Notes: a model not told the origin generated them from the sequence alone. A DNA stretch of 64,000 nucleotides from Oceanobacillus damuensis (GCF_001618145.1 NZ_KV392043.1:1-64000), one strand, 5' to 3'; positions 45,048 to 54,085 are shown, counted from the stretch's first letter. Made by a program: numbers and translations.

Positions 45048-46993
45048 GTGGTTTGCTTCAAGTTTTTATTAAAAGTCTTATTAATTGTTAGTTGTTTCAC
45101 AGGTTTAACAGTGTTTTCTAATCCCTCCATCGCCTCTGCCATCTTGATAGATTCCCCTGATATAGAGGCATTAATGGATAAGGTTTTACAGGAGAAAATG
45201 GAGAAATCCCACATTCCCAATGCAACAGTTTCCGTTGTGAGCGATGGAAAAGTGATTTTTGAAAAAGGTTATGGACATGCTAATTTGGAAGATCAAAAAA
45301 TGGTTGATGCAGAAAAGACGATGTTTCGGATGGGTTCGGTCTCTAAACTATTTACGTGGACAGCAGTCATGCAGCTTGTAGAGCAGGGGAGTCTTGATCT
45401 GAAAACCGACATCAATGAGTACCTTGATTTTGAAATCCCTTCTAAATTGAAAGGTGGCGGTCTACGTGAGGCAGAGCCGATAACGCTTTTTCATTTAATG
45501 ACACATACACCAGGATTTGAGGACTACGCGGATTCTATTTTCAAACTTTCCGCTGATCAATTGCTTCCCCTTAGAGAATATGTACGGGAATACATGCCAG
45601 CCCGCGTATTTCCTCCAGGAGAAGTAACAGCCTACTCCAATTATGGGACCGCTTTGGCAGGTTATATTGTAGAACAGGTTTCAGGATTACCTTTTCCGGA
45701 ATATGTAGAAAGAAATATATATGAACCATTGGAAATGAAACAAAGTACATTCCGACAACCCCTGTCTGAGGAACTTTCCTCCAACATGGTGCAGGCCTAT
45801 CGGTTTGTTGATGGTGAATACCGTAAAGGCGATTTTGAATTTGTTCCTGGACCAGCAGGGGGTATGAGCAGCACAGCAACGGATATGGCTAAATTCATGA
45901 TAGCTTATTTGCAGGGTGGAAAAAATGAAAATGGTCGAATTTTAGAAGAAAGAACTGTTCAGCAAATGTTTAAGCAACAGTTTACTCAACATCCAGAGCT
46001 GGATGGAATGACCCTCGGCTTCATGGAGAAAACCATCAATAATGAACGGGTCCTATTTCATGGTGGAAGCACTACGCTCTTTGATACTGGGGTTTATCTT
46101 TTTCCGGATAAAAATGTCGGACTGTTCATTTCTTACAGTGGCAGCAATTATCTCACCCACACCGATATTTTTCAGACATTTATGGAGCAATATTTTCCTT
46201 CCGTTCATACAGCAACTCCAATACAAGCAGAAGGTGCGTTCAATCGTTCAAAAGAGTTTGCAGGCGAATACCACCCAAATCGTAAGAGTTTTACTACATC
46301 GGAAAGTCTCGTGAGCTTAACAACAGGAATAATGATTGAAGTGAATGAAAATGGCGATTTATTGGTGACGTATGCTGGTGTAACAAACAGGTTTGTGGAA
46401 ACGGGAGAAGGAATCTACCTCAATACAAGGGAAGGAACCACACCGGATGCATACGGAGAATTCCGGACAATTGCTTTTAAAGAGGATCCTTTTGGCAACA
46501 TTATGCTAGCAGTTGATGGACCTATGACCTATACGAAAGCGCCTTGGTATGCGACAAGCGGATTCACATTCTTATCAATCATTGTTCCTGTATTGTTATT
46601 TGCCGGAAGCTTGATTTTTTGGAGTGTCGCTTCAATTGTACGAAGAATTAAACATAAAAAAATCCAACATCCAAAAGATGCGATAATAGCAAGAAGCGTT
46701 GCCATTGCATTTGGTCTATTTACTTAGGAGTGATTGGCGGAGTTGCAATAACAGGTGAAATAGATCCTGTATATGGATTGCCAAAGACCGCCCTGGGTAT
46801 CTTGCCTTCGTGGAGCCCGATTGTAGACCTATTTCCATATGTACTGTCCCTATTGGGAGCTGTATTAATAATCTTCACTGTGCTAGCCTGGCGGAAAAGA
46901 TACTGGCGAATTCCTGGCCGTATTCACTATACGCTTTTAACGATGGCGGCGTTGAATTTAATTTGGATTTTTTGGTATTGGAATTTAGTTTGA
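45048..46993 (+). pseudogene. Beta-lactamase-family serine hydrolase with frameshift near the 3' end
   Basis: The N-terminal part has a signal-like helix, then a class C beta-lactamase/PBP-type domain: nucleophile motif SVSK in FRMGSVSKLFTW, YSN in TAYSNYGTALAG and a C-terminal HGGST in place of KTG. A DUF3471-like domain and membrane helices follow. The frame stops at TAG 46725 after AFGLFT. The next frame (46730-46993) continues GVIGGVAITGEIDPVYG with two or three membrane helices. Restoring one T (TTTACTTTAGGA) joins them. It begins with GTG 45048 after GAGGAGAG. The catalytic domain is intact, so partial function is possible. A sequencing error cannot be excluded. Confidence 0.75.
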
Positions 46994-47051
46994 ACCATAA
47001 TGGTTTAAATACCACTGTTAAAGCTTGATTATCAGTTAGATAAGCATTATT

Positions 47052-47156
47052 TGGTTATTGTGAATTTCTATGAATAACCATGGGTGAAAATATAAATCCC
47101 TTCGCTTTTCCGCAGTTTATTTTACAGAGCTCAACATGGGGAAAGTGAAGGGAATT
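47052..47156 (+). terminator. Two hairpins after the serine hydrolase
   Basis: TGGTTATT (47052-47059) pairs with AATAACCA (47073-47080). Further on, AATCCCTTC around 47096 pairs with GAAGGGAATT around 47148. Either could end transcription, but neither has a good T-run on the plus strand. Confidence 0.35.
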
Positions 47157-47189
47157 TCAATTAAGTTGGAATAATGCAGCATGGAGCAA

Positions 47190-47495
47190 CTAGTTTTGCT
47201 GCATATTTAGTTGACGGAGTTTTTTTTCATGTTGGACAACCTTGCTGGCTGAAAAATCAACCGTCTCTTGTGTTTCAGTTAATTCAACGCGAAGACCATC
47301 AACCTTTTTCCCTAAATGATCAATCTTTTGGTTAACTTCAGCAAAGCCCTTGTCCATTTTCGTTTCTAATTCAGACTTCATGTTATCCATTTTGGATTCT
47401 AAATCGGATCTCATTGTATCCATCTTTTCATCGATATGATTGGCATGAAGTTTAAAGGCGTTTAAGACTTCTTTTAAAACTGTTTCTTGTTCCAC
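47190..47495 (-). CDS. Small coiled-coil protein of unknown function
   Basis: About 101 residues, almost wholly coiled coil with heptad-like repeats MRSDLESKMDNMKSELETKMDKG. I chose GTG at 47495, six bases after GGAGGTG. An ATG at 47519 lies upstream of that site. A hairpin ATGCAGCA/TGCTGCAT overlaps its stop and may terminate transcription. No membrane segment or domain is recognised. Similar short coiled-coil proteins are common in Bacillaceae and often sit alone. Confidence 0.6.
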   Translation of the reverse strand: MEQETVLKEVLNAFKLHANHIDEKMDTMRSDLESKMDNMKSELETKMDKGFAEVNQKIDHLGKKVDGLRVELTETQETVDFSASKVVQHEKKLRQLNMQQN

Positions 47496-47736
47496 ATTTT
47501 TCACCTCCTTTTGTATCATTATTATAACTGATACGAGGCTTTTTTAGAAGGTGCTGTTCTCTGAGAAATTCGGTGTCAGTCCACTTCTATCAAGAAGGGG
47601 TTCCCATAAATGCTTGTTGATCTAGAAATCCTTCCACACTAGAGGGAGAGGTTCTTAAAATTATGAAACAACTAGAAACTTATAGCTATTTAAGAAGTTT
47701 TGTTGGTCAGCTTTACTGTACACCAGGTTTCATACG

Positions 47737-48327
47737 TTAACGATCTTTGATTCGAAAAGATTCCGTTGAAACCAGCATCAGCTCTACTACTTGCTTGGAC
47801 ATTTCGCTTTGCGGAGTTTTGAAGTCCTCCTCAATCCACCGAATGATCATTCCCGCGATACCGTGGGAGCGGTAAATATATAACCATTTCAAATCAAGCT
47901 CTTTGGAGGAAATGTCGTATTGATATTCTTTAATAAACAATTCTTCAATGGCAAGAGCCAGCTGATACCGGAAATCAACTTGTATATGATCACTTAAAAG
48001 AAGTTTGTACAAATCGGCATGACGCTGGAAGTATTTAAATAATGTAATATCCTCAATATTTAATTGAGATAGATGAACTTCTGTATTTTTTATATATGGG
48101 ACGCGGATTTGCTCAATCATTTCTTGCAGTGTATCATCAATGATTTCCTGCAGCAATTGTTCTTTTGAATCAAAATGTGCGTAAAAGGTGCCACGGTTAT
48201 AATTGGATTCACGAATTATTTCTGTTACTGACACTTTTTGAAACGGTTTTTTGGTTAAGCAATTTATAAAAGCAGCTTTGATAGCCTTTGTAGAACGTTG
48301 AATGCGTTTGTCGGTATAGATTGCCAT
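47737..48327 (-). CDS. TetR-family transcriptional regulator
   Basis: The N-terminal HTH reads SVTEIIRESNYNRGTFYAHFDSKEQLLQE, and the C-terminal ~130 residues form the helical ligand domain, including FKYFQRHADLYKLLL. AGGAGGTG precedes the ATG. It is divergent from an SDR gene. Two inverted repeats lie between them, so it very likely represses both. The inducer is unknown. Confidence 0.92.
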   Translation of the reverse strand: MAIYTDKRIQRSTKAIKAAFINCLTKKPFQKVSVTEIIRESNYNRGTFYAHFDSKEQLLQEIIDDTLQEMIEQIRVPYIKNTEVHLSQLNIEDITLFKYFQRHADLYKLLLSDHIQVDFRYQLALAIEELFIKEYQYDISSKELDLKWLYIYRSHGIAGMIIRWIEEDFKTPQSEMSKQVVELMLVSTESFRIKDR

Positions 48328-48383
48328 ATAGACACCTCCTTCTCTATTATTTCCAAGTGATTCACAGAAAGCAATTTAAATGA

Positions 48384-48428
48384 ACAAAATATCCAATTTT
48401 GTCTGATAATGAACAATTTTGTATGTTC
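48384..48428. promoter_or_regulatory. Candidate TetR operators in the divergent spacer
   Basis: ACAAAAT (48384-48390) and ATTTTGT (48396-48402) form a 7-5-7 palindrome. GAACA (48411-48415) and TGTTC (48424-48428) flank a second CAATTTTGT. The two sites share CAATTTTGT, as expected for repeated TetR binding sites. Confidence 0.55.
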
Positions 48429-48493
48429 TATTGATTGTTTTTTGAAATTTCTTGAACTAAAATCAAGATAGAAAATAAGGGAGGTAGGACATT

Positions 48494-49264
48494 ATGGTAT
48501 TTCCGGTATTAGAAGGTAAAGTAGCAATCGTAACAGGTTCTGCAATGGGTATGGGAGAAGCGACAGCGAAGCTTTTCGCAGAGTCAAAAGCACAAGTTGT
48601 AATAGCAGACTTCAATGAAGAAAAGGGTCAAAAAGTAGTTGATGAAATCAAAAAAGCAGGTGGCGAGGCTGCGTTTGTAAAAGTAGATGTTTCCAACTCA
48701 GAGCAAGTTCAGGCAATGGTGCAATTTGCTGTTGATACATTCGGTAAATTAGATGTTGCGGTAAACAATGCAGCATTAACCCCTGACGATAAACCAGCTG
48801 ATTCATTTGATGAAGAATACTGGGATCGCTTAATGTCTGTTGATTTAAAAGGTGCGGCATTATGCCAAAAATATGAACTGCAACAAATGAAAAAGCAAGG
48901 AAATGGTGGTTCAATCATTAATATATCATCTGTAAGTGGTTACCGTCCCCAACCGAACAACATCGCATATGTGGCAGCAAAACATGGTGTGGTAGGGATA
49001 ACAAAAGTAGCAGCCTTGGAGAACGGTAAATTTAATATCCGCGTCAATTCCGTAGCACCAGGCGCAATTGATACGCCAATGCTACGTGGGGCACTGGAAC
49101 AATTTGGCTTAAGTGAAGAGGAATATGCACCACAATTAAGCTTGCTAAATCGCTTTGGTCAGGCAGAAGAGATCGCACAAGCTACACTTTGGTTAGCATC
49201 TGATGCATCATCATATGTAACAGGTACAACCATACATGCTGATGCTGGTTATACTTCACGTTAA
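48494..49264 (+). CDS. Short-chain dehydrogenase/reductase (classical SDR)
   Basis: A 256-residue SDR. The cofactor motif TGSAMGMGEA, the NNAA motif, the catalytic Ser in IINISSVSG and the YVAAKHG (YxxxK) pair are intact. The basic residue typical of NADPH users is absent after the second strand (VIADFNEE), which points to NAD. GGGAGG precedes the ATG. It is divergent from and probably repressed by the TetR gene. Substrate unknown. Confidence 0.92.
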   Translation: MVFPVLEGKVAIVTGSAMGMGEATAKLFAESKAQVVIADFNEEKGQKVVDEIKKAGGEAAFVKVDVSNSEQVQAMVQFAVDTFGKLDVAVNNAALTPDDKPADSFDEEYWDRLMSVDLKGAALCQKYELQQMKKQGNGGSIINISSVSGYRPQPNNIAYVAAKHGVVGITKVAALENGKFNIRVNSVAPGAIDTPMLRGALEQFGLSEEEYAPQLSLLNRFGQAEEIAQATLWLASDASSYVTGTTIHADAGYTSR

Positions 49265-49275
49265 GGATTAGGAAG

Positions 49276-49421
49276 AACCACGGGGACAGGAACCTCGGTC
49301 CACATTTAGGTAGATTAAATATTATCTGGACCAGTGTTCCTGTCCCCGTGGACCACTCCCGTGGACCGGACCAGTGTTCCTGTCCCCGTGGACCGGACCA
49401 GTGTTCTGTCCCCGTGGACCA
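49276..49421. repeat. Palindromic intergenic repeat, copy 1 (with two extra right arms)
   Basis: The left arm ACCACGGGGACAGGAACC and right arm GTTCCTGTCCCCGTGG form a 16-bp perfect stem. Four more pairs (TCCA/TGGA) are set apart by a constant internal loop (CTCGG against CCAGT). The right arm is then repeated twice (about 49363-49395 and 49393-49421). It lies between the convergent SDR and beta-helix genes. Confidence 0.85.
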
Positions 49422-49427
49422 CTTACT

Positions 49428-50807
49428 TCACAATGTTTTGGCACATTCCCAGTGATTCATGTTCCAATGGTTTTGAAAATGTAACAGCAGTATCTTCGAG
49501 TAAAATAGATTTTCATTAAAGCTGAATGGGTTTTCAGAGCACTTATTAATGGCGTTATTTACGGTAAAATTCTTCGTTTCTGGACCGTCTGAGCCCTCTT
49601 GCGCTGTTTTTACGGGTATAAATTCAGTATGTTCTTTATCGTATTTTTTATATTTCGGATTGATACGGATAAAATCCTCTACATAATTAATAATGGTATT
49701 TGTAGAAAGAGCTTCTTTATTTTCCTCACTTAATTTATTATAAGTTACATCATATTCAGAACCAGAATTACTGTTTTTCCAAGCTATAAATTGCATTGGC
49801 CGCGGTATATCTTCAAACACATTATTTTGGAAGGTAGGGTTGATGGTACCACTTGCCAAGATTCCCCTATTAGCGTTATCTTCCCCAGGGTCAACACTTT
49901 TAAAAATATTGTTTTCTATCGTAGCGTTACTCCAGTTCAACACGCGAACGGCATCCTCACGCATATTCTCTATTCTATTATTCCTGATAATGACTTGGTC
50001 ATGAAATTTCCCCCCAGAATATTTATGTGTGCCGATTGCTCGGTCCAGGTCATAGAATAAGCTTTTTTCTATCGTCATATTGGAGTTAGGTGTTTTATCA
50101 AACTTACTCCACTTAGAGCTCCAGCCATTCGTTAGCTTGTCGGGTGTATCGATATTGATCGCTTCTTTGATTTCGGATGACGAAGGTTTTGAATACATAA
50201 ATTTATTGTTGGTTATAACAGCATCCTTTGTTGCATCAATCTCAATGAAATGGCCGGAATACATGTTTAGAAAATTAATATTTTCGATTCTGATATTTTG
50301 ATTATGGCCAGCAATAATAGCAATACCATCTTTTTCGAAATTCAAATCAATTGTCGCAGTACCGGATCCAATGATGGAGATGTTTTTTTCACCATTGTAT
50401 CCGCCATAGACACCCTCTTCTTTCCCAAGAGAAGGACGGATCAATTGAAAAATCGATTTATCTGCATCGAATTTAGATGTACCTGTTTCATTACCATTTA
50501 CAATCCTTGCACCATCTTCTAATTTAATCGTTACATTTGAAGGTATGAATAATACGTTTGACACCGTATACGTTCCTTTTTCTAATACGAGTGTGCCTCC
50601 ACCTGTTTCTTCAAGTTGTTCAAGATAGGAACGAATTAAATAATAATGTTTCGTATGCTTATTATAGGTTGAAGCATTCATGAAATCGCTATTGTATGTA
50701 TCGCTATTTGGTGTAATCGTATATGTTTCTGTCTTAGCTTCGATTGAATTTGTAGGAAAGATAACCCACAAAGTCAACAAAACTAAAGTCAATAAAAGCT
50801 TTTGCAT
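49428..50807 (-). CDS. Secreted right-handed beta-helix protein (pectate-lyase-like)
   Basis: A signal peptide (residues 1-24, ending IEAKTET) predicts export. The rest shows short repeated rungs such as IRIENINFLNMYSGHFIEID, AVITNNKFMY and IEKSLFYDLDRAIG, the pattern of parallel beta-helix proteins that act on or bind polysaccharides. The segment GGGTLVLEKGTYTVSNVLFIPSNVTI is the usual start of such a helix. The last ~30 residues look unlike the family and the stop lies next to the palindromic repeats, so the end may have been altered. Substrate unknown. Confidence 0.75.
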   Translation of the reverse strand: MQKLLLTLVLLTLWVIFPTNSIEAKTETYTITPNSDTYNSDFMNASTYNKHTKHYYLIRSYLEQLEETGGGTLVLEKGTYTVSNVLFIPSNVTIKLEDGARIVNGNETGTSKFDADKSIFQLIRPSLGKEEGVYGGYNGEKNISIIGSGTATIDLNFEKDGIAIIAGHNQNIRIENINFLNMYSGHFIEIDATKDAVITNNKFMYSKPSSSEIKEAINIDTPDKLTNGWSSKWSKFDKTPNSNMTIEKSLFYDLDRAIGTHKYSGGKFHDQVIIRNNRIENMREDAVRVLNWSNATIENNIFKSVDPGEDNANRGILASGTINPTFQNNVFEDIPRPMQFIAWKNSNSGSEYDVTYNKLSEENKEALSTNTIINYVEDFIRINPKYKKYDKEHTEFIPVKTAQEGSDGPETKNFTVNNAINKCSENPFSFNENLFYSKILLLHFQNHWNMNHWECAKTL

Positions 50808-51041
50808 GATTCAATGTTCCTCCTGATAATTGTTTATAAGTATACTTAGTCGTTTACCTAAGTATTGATTATATAGGTGAGTAAGTTTTTAAACATTCTT
50901 CCTTGTTAGATTAAATCAGGAATTAATTCCGATTTTAATCTATGTTGGCTAGTATTTAATTTCTTTTGCTTTAAAAATGGAGTTTGTTTACTCTCTAAAT
51001 TATTTACCCTAAATAATTTTATGTAAAACTTATTCTGAGTG

Positions 51042-51122
51042 CACCGCGGGGACAGGAACCTCGGTCCACTTTTAAGTAGATTAATTATTATTTGGACCAG
51101 TGTTCCTGTCCCTCTGGACCAC
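51042..51122. repeat. Palindromic intergenic repeat, copy 2
   Basis: The left arm CCGCGGGGACAGGAACC-TCGGTCCAC and right arm GGACCAGTGTTCCTGTCCC surround a 25-base AT-rich loop. The right outer arm has decayed (CCTCTGG). It lies between the beta-helix gene and the SET gene. Confidence 0.85.
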
Positions 51123-51191
51123 CTCTGAACCATAATAGTAAAATTAATGTTATAGTAGAAGGAATAATTAAAAAGTGAGTAGGCGATAAGC

Positions 51192-51569
51192 ATGATTGAG
51201 ATAAAAACATCTTCACTAAGTGATGGGGAATTCAATAGAGGGGTATTTGCTGTACGTGACATAAAAAAAGGAGAGCTTTTACATGAAGCACCTGTGATTT
51301 CTTATCCAAATGATCAGCATCCACACATTGAGAAAACCTTACTTGCAGATTATGCGTTTGAGTATGGGATAAATCATTCTGCTATCCTTCTTGGTTATGG
51401 AATGTTGTTTAACCATTCCTATGAACCGAATGCAACGTATGACATTAATTTTAAGAATCACACATTTGAATTCTATGCTTATACAGATATAAAAGCAGGA
51501 GATGAGATTCTGATCAATTACAATGGGGATACCGATGACAAAGAGCTATTGTGGTTTGATCAGGACTAA
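51192..51569 (+). CDS. Short SET-domain protein
   Basis: SET domains transfer methyl groups from SAM to protein lysines. The 125-residue product is a bare SET domain. It starts with GEFNRGVFAVRDIKKGELL and has the SAM/lysine-site motif MLFNHSYEPNATYD (NHS-x-x-PN) and ends with AGDEILINYNG, all diagnostic. No post-SET Cys cluster is present, as usual for bacterial short forms. The target is unknown. A terminator follows. Confidence 0.88.
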   Translation: MIEIKTSSLSDGEFNRGVFAVRDIKKGELLHEAPVISYPNDQHPHIEKTLLADYAFEYGINHSAILLGYGMLFNHSYEPNATYDINFKNHTFEFYAYTDIKAGDEILINYNGDTDDKELLWFDQD

Positions 51570-51597
51570 AAAAGTGAGTAACTAAATATAGTATATT

Positions 51598-51630
51598 ACA
51601 GGCGCATTTCTTATGAATGCGCCTGTTTTT
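51598..51630 (+). terminator. Terminator of the SET-domain gene
   Basis: ACAGGCGCATT (51598-51608) pairs perfectly with AATGCGCCTGT (51616-51626), followed by TTTT. Confidence 0.9.
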
Positions 51631-51644
51631 AAATGGAATAATTA

Positions 51645-51681
51645 TTAATCTGGACCAGTGTTCCTGTCCCTCTGGTCCACC
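51645..51681. repeat. Palindromic intergenic repeat, copy 3 (right half only)
   Basis: AATCTGGACCAGTGTTCCTG followed by TCCCTCTGGTCCAC matches the right arm of the repeat. No left arm is present, because the SET terminator occupies that place. Confidence 0.75.
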
Positions 51682-51748
51682 TGAAGGTAGATATAGATGA
51701 ACAGTTTCTTGTCTATAATGTATAATAATATTAAAAGGTGGTGCTATC

Positions 51749-51988
51749 GTGCGTTCTGTTAAAAGATCACAGGTTAACGATAATATAGCTGATAATCGGA
51801 AAAAGGTAAATGCAATGCTTTATAAAGAACGGGGTCAGAATCCACGTATTAGACGTTTTCGACCACGTTCTGCGGATGAACGCAGGGCTTTAACTGAAAT
51901 TACAAGGGCAAGCGTGGAGAGGGCAAAAAGGGAAGGCAAAATGAAAATGATCGGAAAGCGGAGAATGTACTATGATCCCTCTGAATGA
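51749..51988 (+). CDS. Small basic protein upstream of a nucleotidyltransferase gene
   Basis: A 79-residue Arg/Lys-rich protein starting at GTG after AAGGTGG. SADERRALTEITRASVERAKREGKMKMIGKRRMYYDPSE ends in a helix-rich basic tail (read as positions ~41-79). The end overlaps the next gene by 17 bases, so the pair is co-translated. The layout of small gene plus nucleotidyltransferase resembles toxin-antitoxin pairs of the AbiE/MNT kind, but I recognise no antitoxin family. Confidence 0.6.
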   Translation: MRSVKRSQVNDNIADNRKKVNAMLYKERGQNPRIRRFRPRSADERRALTEITRASVERAKREGKMKMIGKRRMYYDPSE

Positions 51989-52507
51989 ATTGAAGGATAG
52001 ATTTGATAAACTCAAGCACCTTTCAAAGCATGAAAGAATGGTGCATGTTTGTGGATTGTTAGCTGCTTATTTTCAGAAAGATAATATTCAACCGATCATA
52101 GTCGGTGGATTATCTGTCGAGATCTACACCAGAAATAACTATACAACCTATGATATTGATTTAGTAACGGATGGAAGAGACCAATTTGATAAATTACTTA
52201 CGAATGAACTTGGCTTTACCAAAGAGGGTCGGAGTTGGTATCACGAGGAATTGGAAATTTCTATAGAGATACCAGACAATTATTTAGAAGGAAGTAAGGA
52301 TAAGGTTATTGAAATGGAATTGGAAAATGAACTCGTGATTTATGTTATTGGTGTAGAGGATATAATCATTCACAGGCTGGAGTCCGCTATCGTTTCCCAC
52401 CCAAAAACCCTGAGTGGTCTGATGATTATGATTGGGCTCAGCGTATGTATCAAATCCATCAACACGACCGGGAAATGATGGATTTGAATTTAATTATAGT
52501 TATCTAA
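51972..52507 (+). pseudogene. Nucleotidyltransferase-fold protein, frameshifted
   Basis: PIIVGGLSVEIYTRNNYTTYDIDLVTD shows the GG-S and D-x-D motifs of nucleotidyltransferase-fold proteins of the AbiEii/DUF6036 kind (positions ~38-64). After HRLESA the frame runs into unlikely sequence and stops at 52478. The +1 frame instead reads NPEWSDDYDWAQRMYQIHQH and DREMMDLNFIIVI to a stop at 52507. A single-base loss near 52390 explains this. The catalytic core precedes the break. It may be dead, a sequencing error, or a recoding site. Confidence 0.65.
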
Positions 52508-52601
52508 TTGAATCATTGGATTATAGTCAGATCACACTGCTTTTTACTCCCGCCATAAAGTAGTATCTTAGAATTGAAGATTATTGAAAGGGATGAAACA
52601 A

Positions 52602-52829
52602 ATGGTAAAAAAGAACAATAAGTCTGATTGGGCAGAGGCTAAAAAACGTTGCCGCTTGAATCAAGCAGATATACAAATGGCAAAAGAACTAGGGTTGAAA
52701 CCAAAAAGCTTAATTAAAAATATACCAGCTCCCAATCAACAGTGGAAGGCACCTGTTAAAATATGGATTAGAGATTTATATGAAGACAAGTTTGGAAAGG
52801 TAATTGAAAATGGAATTAACAGTAGATGA
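52602..52829 (+). CDS. Small conserved-type protein preceding the RQC-minor gene
   Basis: About 75 residues starting MVKKNNKSDWAEAKKRCRLN (ATG at 52602, AAAGGG nine bases before). The segment QADIQMAKELGLKPKSLIKN looks like a helix-turn-helix, and APVKIWIRDLYEDKFGK forms a second conserved-looking block. The end overlaps the next start by 20 bases, so both are made together. I know of no assigned function. Confidence 0.65.
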   Translation: MVKKNNKSDWAEAKKRCRLNQADIQMAKELGLKPKSLIKNIPAPNQQWKAPVKIWIRDLYEDKFGKVIENGINSR

Positions 52830-53565
52830 AAAGTTGGCGATATTAAGAGCTGCTGATGAACTCATTGCGCAAGGCGGTCGCAACCTTCTTGCTAAGATTC
52901 TAAAAGGTTCACGTGAGAAAAAAATTCTGGCATTAGGATTGGATAAATGCCCTGTCTACGGTTATTTCAAATCAGAAAAAATAGCTGATATTGTAGATAA
53001 AGTAGATTGGATGATCGATTATGACTTTTTGGACATTCAATACTTTGGAAAGTTACCAAAGATAGTTTTTACGGAACGTGGTTGGAAAATTGAGTCTGAT
53101 CAGCTTTCAGATGAATTTTTAGCGGAATGGGATACATGGATAGAAGAGGATAGACCTTTGCCAAATATGGAATACTTAAAAGACCGTAACCGAAATCTGA
53201 TACTTCTGTTTCTGGAAAAAGTAAAAGAGACTGGAGATCGAAAATATATTCCTTATCTTAAAGCGTGGGAAAAGATAGAATATAAAAAGGTAAGGGCAAA
53301 AATTCGCTCGAGCATAGAAGCCATAGAATCCAATCAAGAAATTGATCATATGGCCATACAAAATAGAGAAGCAGAAATCCAGGAAGCATTATTGGGTTCA
53401 GCACCACAGGATATGCTTCTTAAATGCTGGGAATGTGGCAACAGGTTTACATTCACGGTCGGTGAGCAACAGTTTTATAAACAGAAAGGCTTTGATTTTC
53501 CTAAAAGATGTAAGGAATGTCGAGATAGACGAAAGTATGAAGAGTTTTATGAAGAGTTTTATTAA
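52810..53565 (+). CDS. RQC-minor-type DNA-binding protein with zinc ribbon
   Basis: The N-terminal ~100 residues (LTVDEKLAILRAADELIAQGGRNLLAKILKGSRE, then CPVYGYFKSE and WMIDYDFLDIQYFGKLPKIVFTERG) resemble the winged-helix RQC domain of RecQ helicases. Here it has no helicase, as in proteins called RQC-minor. A helical middle part follows. The C-terminus carries a zinc ribbon, CWECGNRF-x-CKEC, with FTVGEQQFYKQKGFDFPKRC as in zf-trcl domains. The protein may recognise a DNA or RNA structure. The ATG at 52810 follows GGAAAGG. Such genes occur in conflict-system contexts, and the role here is inferred. Confidence 0.7.
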   Translation: MELTVDEKLAILRAADELIAQGGRNLLAKILKGSREKKILALGLDKCPVYGYFKSEKIADIVDKVDWMIDYDFLDIQYFGKLPKIVFTERGWKIESDQLSDEFLAEWDTWIEEDRPLPNMEYLKDRNRNLILLFLEKVKETGDRKYIPYLKAWEKIEYKKVRAKIRSSIEAIESNQEIDHMAIQNREAEIQEALLGSAPQDMLLKCWECGNRFTFTVGEQQFYKQKGFDFPKRCKECRDRRKYEEFYEEFY

Positions 53566-53576
53566 ATGAGAAGGAA

Positions 53577-53650
53577 GAACCACGGGGACAGGAACCTCGG
53601 TCCACCTTTCAGCAGGTTAATTTGGACCAGGGTTCCTGTCCCCGCGGTGT
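53577..53650. repeat. Palindromic intergenic repeat, copy 4
   Basis: The left arm AACCACGGGGACAGGAACC-TCGGTCCAC and right arm GGACCAGGGTTCCTGTCCCC with GCGGTG end enclose a 20-base loop. It follows the RQC-minor gene directly and is nearly identical to copy 6. Confidence 0.9.
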
Positions 53651-53670
53651 TTTTCCTTGTACCTTGCTTT

Positions 53671-53712
53671 AAAGAGTTTGTTTGGCAGAATAATGCCAAA
53701 CAAACTCTTTAA
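53671..53712. terminator. Perfect 17-bp hairpin, probable terminator
   Basis: AAAGAGTTTGTTTGGCA (53671-53687) pairs perfectly with TGCCAAACAAACTCTTT (53694-53710) around a six-base loop. It can end transcription from the RQC-minor operon. Confidence 0.7.
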
Positions 53713-53756
53713 TTATTTCCCCTTGATTCTCCAAATAATCTAGAAATTTCATCACC

Positions 53757-53990
53757 TCAGACATGACTGTAAAAAAATTGTTTTTCATATTTAGCTGGAT
53801 GTCTTTGCTTGGCTATTTTTCTGCCTTCATATGCATGGAAAAGTTCCTTATGTTTTTCAATTTCAATTAGTTTTACCTTCTGCAATGCTAATGCACCAGC
53901 AGTACCTTCAGCAAAAGCTTCCATACCAGCTCTTGAATAGATGAACGCGTCACTTTTCAGCGATTGCTGTCTTATCCATATTTTAATAGC
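53757..53990 (-). pseudogene. Unrecognised remnant frame
   Basis: The minus strand is open without a good start for about 78 codons and reads SDAFIYSRAGMEAFAEGTAG, then GRKIAKQRHPAKYEKQFFYS before TGA. The composition looks like real protein and not chance. It has neither ribosome site nor full length. I do not recognise the family. Confidence 0.4.
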
Positions 53991-54015
53991 CTAGGAAACT
54001 TTGTTATATTTTTCC

Positions 54016-54045
54016 TTGACAGTCACACAAGGTAAGTGATACTAT
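54016..54045 (+). promoter_or_regulatory. Promoter of the ZinT-like gene
   Basis: A perfect TTGACA (54016-54021), an 18-base spacer and TACTAT (54040-54045), followed at once by the Zur box, which would cover +1. Confidence 0.75.
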
Positions 54046-54047
54046 TC

Positions 54048-54068
54048 AAATCGTAATCATTACGATTT
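54048..54068 (+). promoter_or_regulatory. Zur box
   Basis: AAATCGTAATCATTACGATT with a final T is a perfect 21-base palindrome matching the Bacillus Zur consensus TCGTAATNATTACGA. Zur with zinc should repress the ZinT-like gene here. Confidence 0.92.
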
Positions 54069-54085
54069 CTGAGAGGGTGTTATAT

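Noticed and set aside
49334-49519. 61-codon frame with repeated Pro-Trp-Thr motifs
   Set aside because: It is just the translation of the repeated right arms of the palindromic element.
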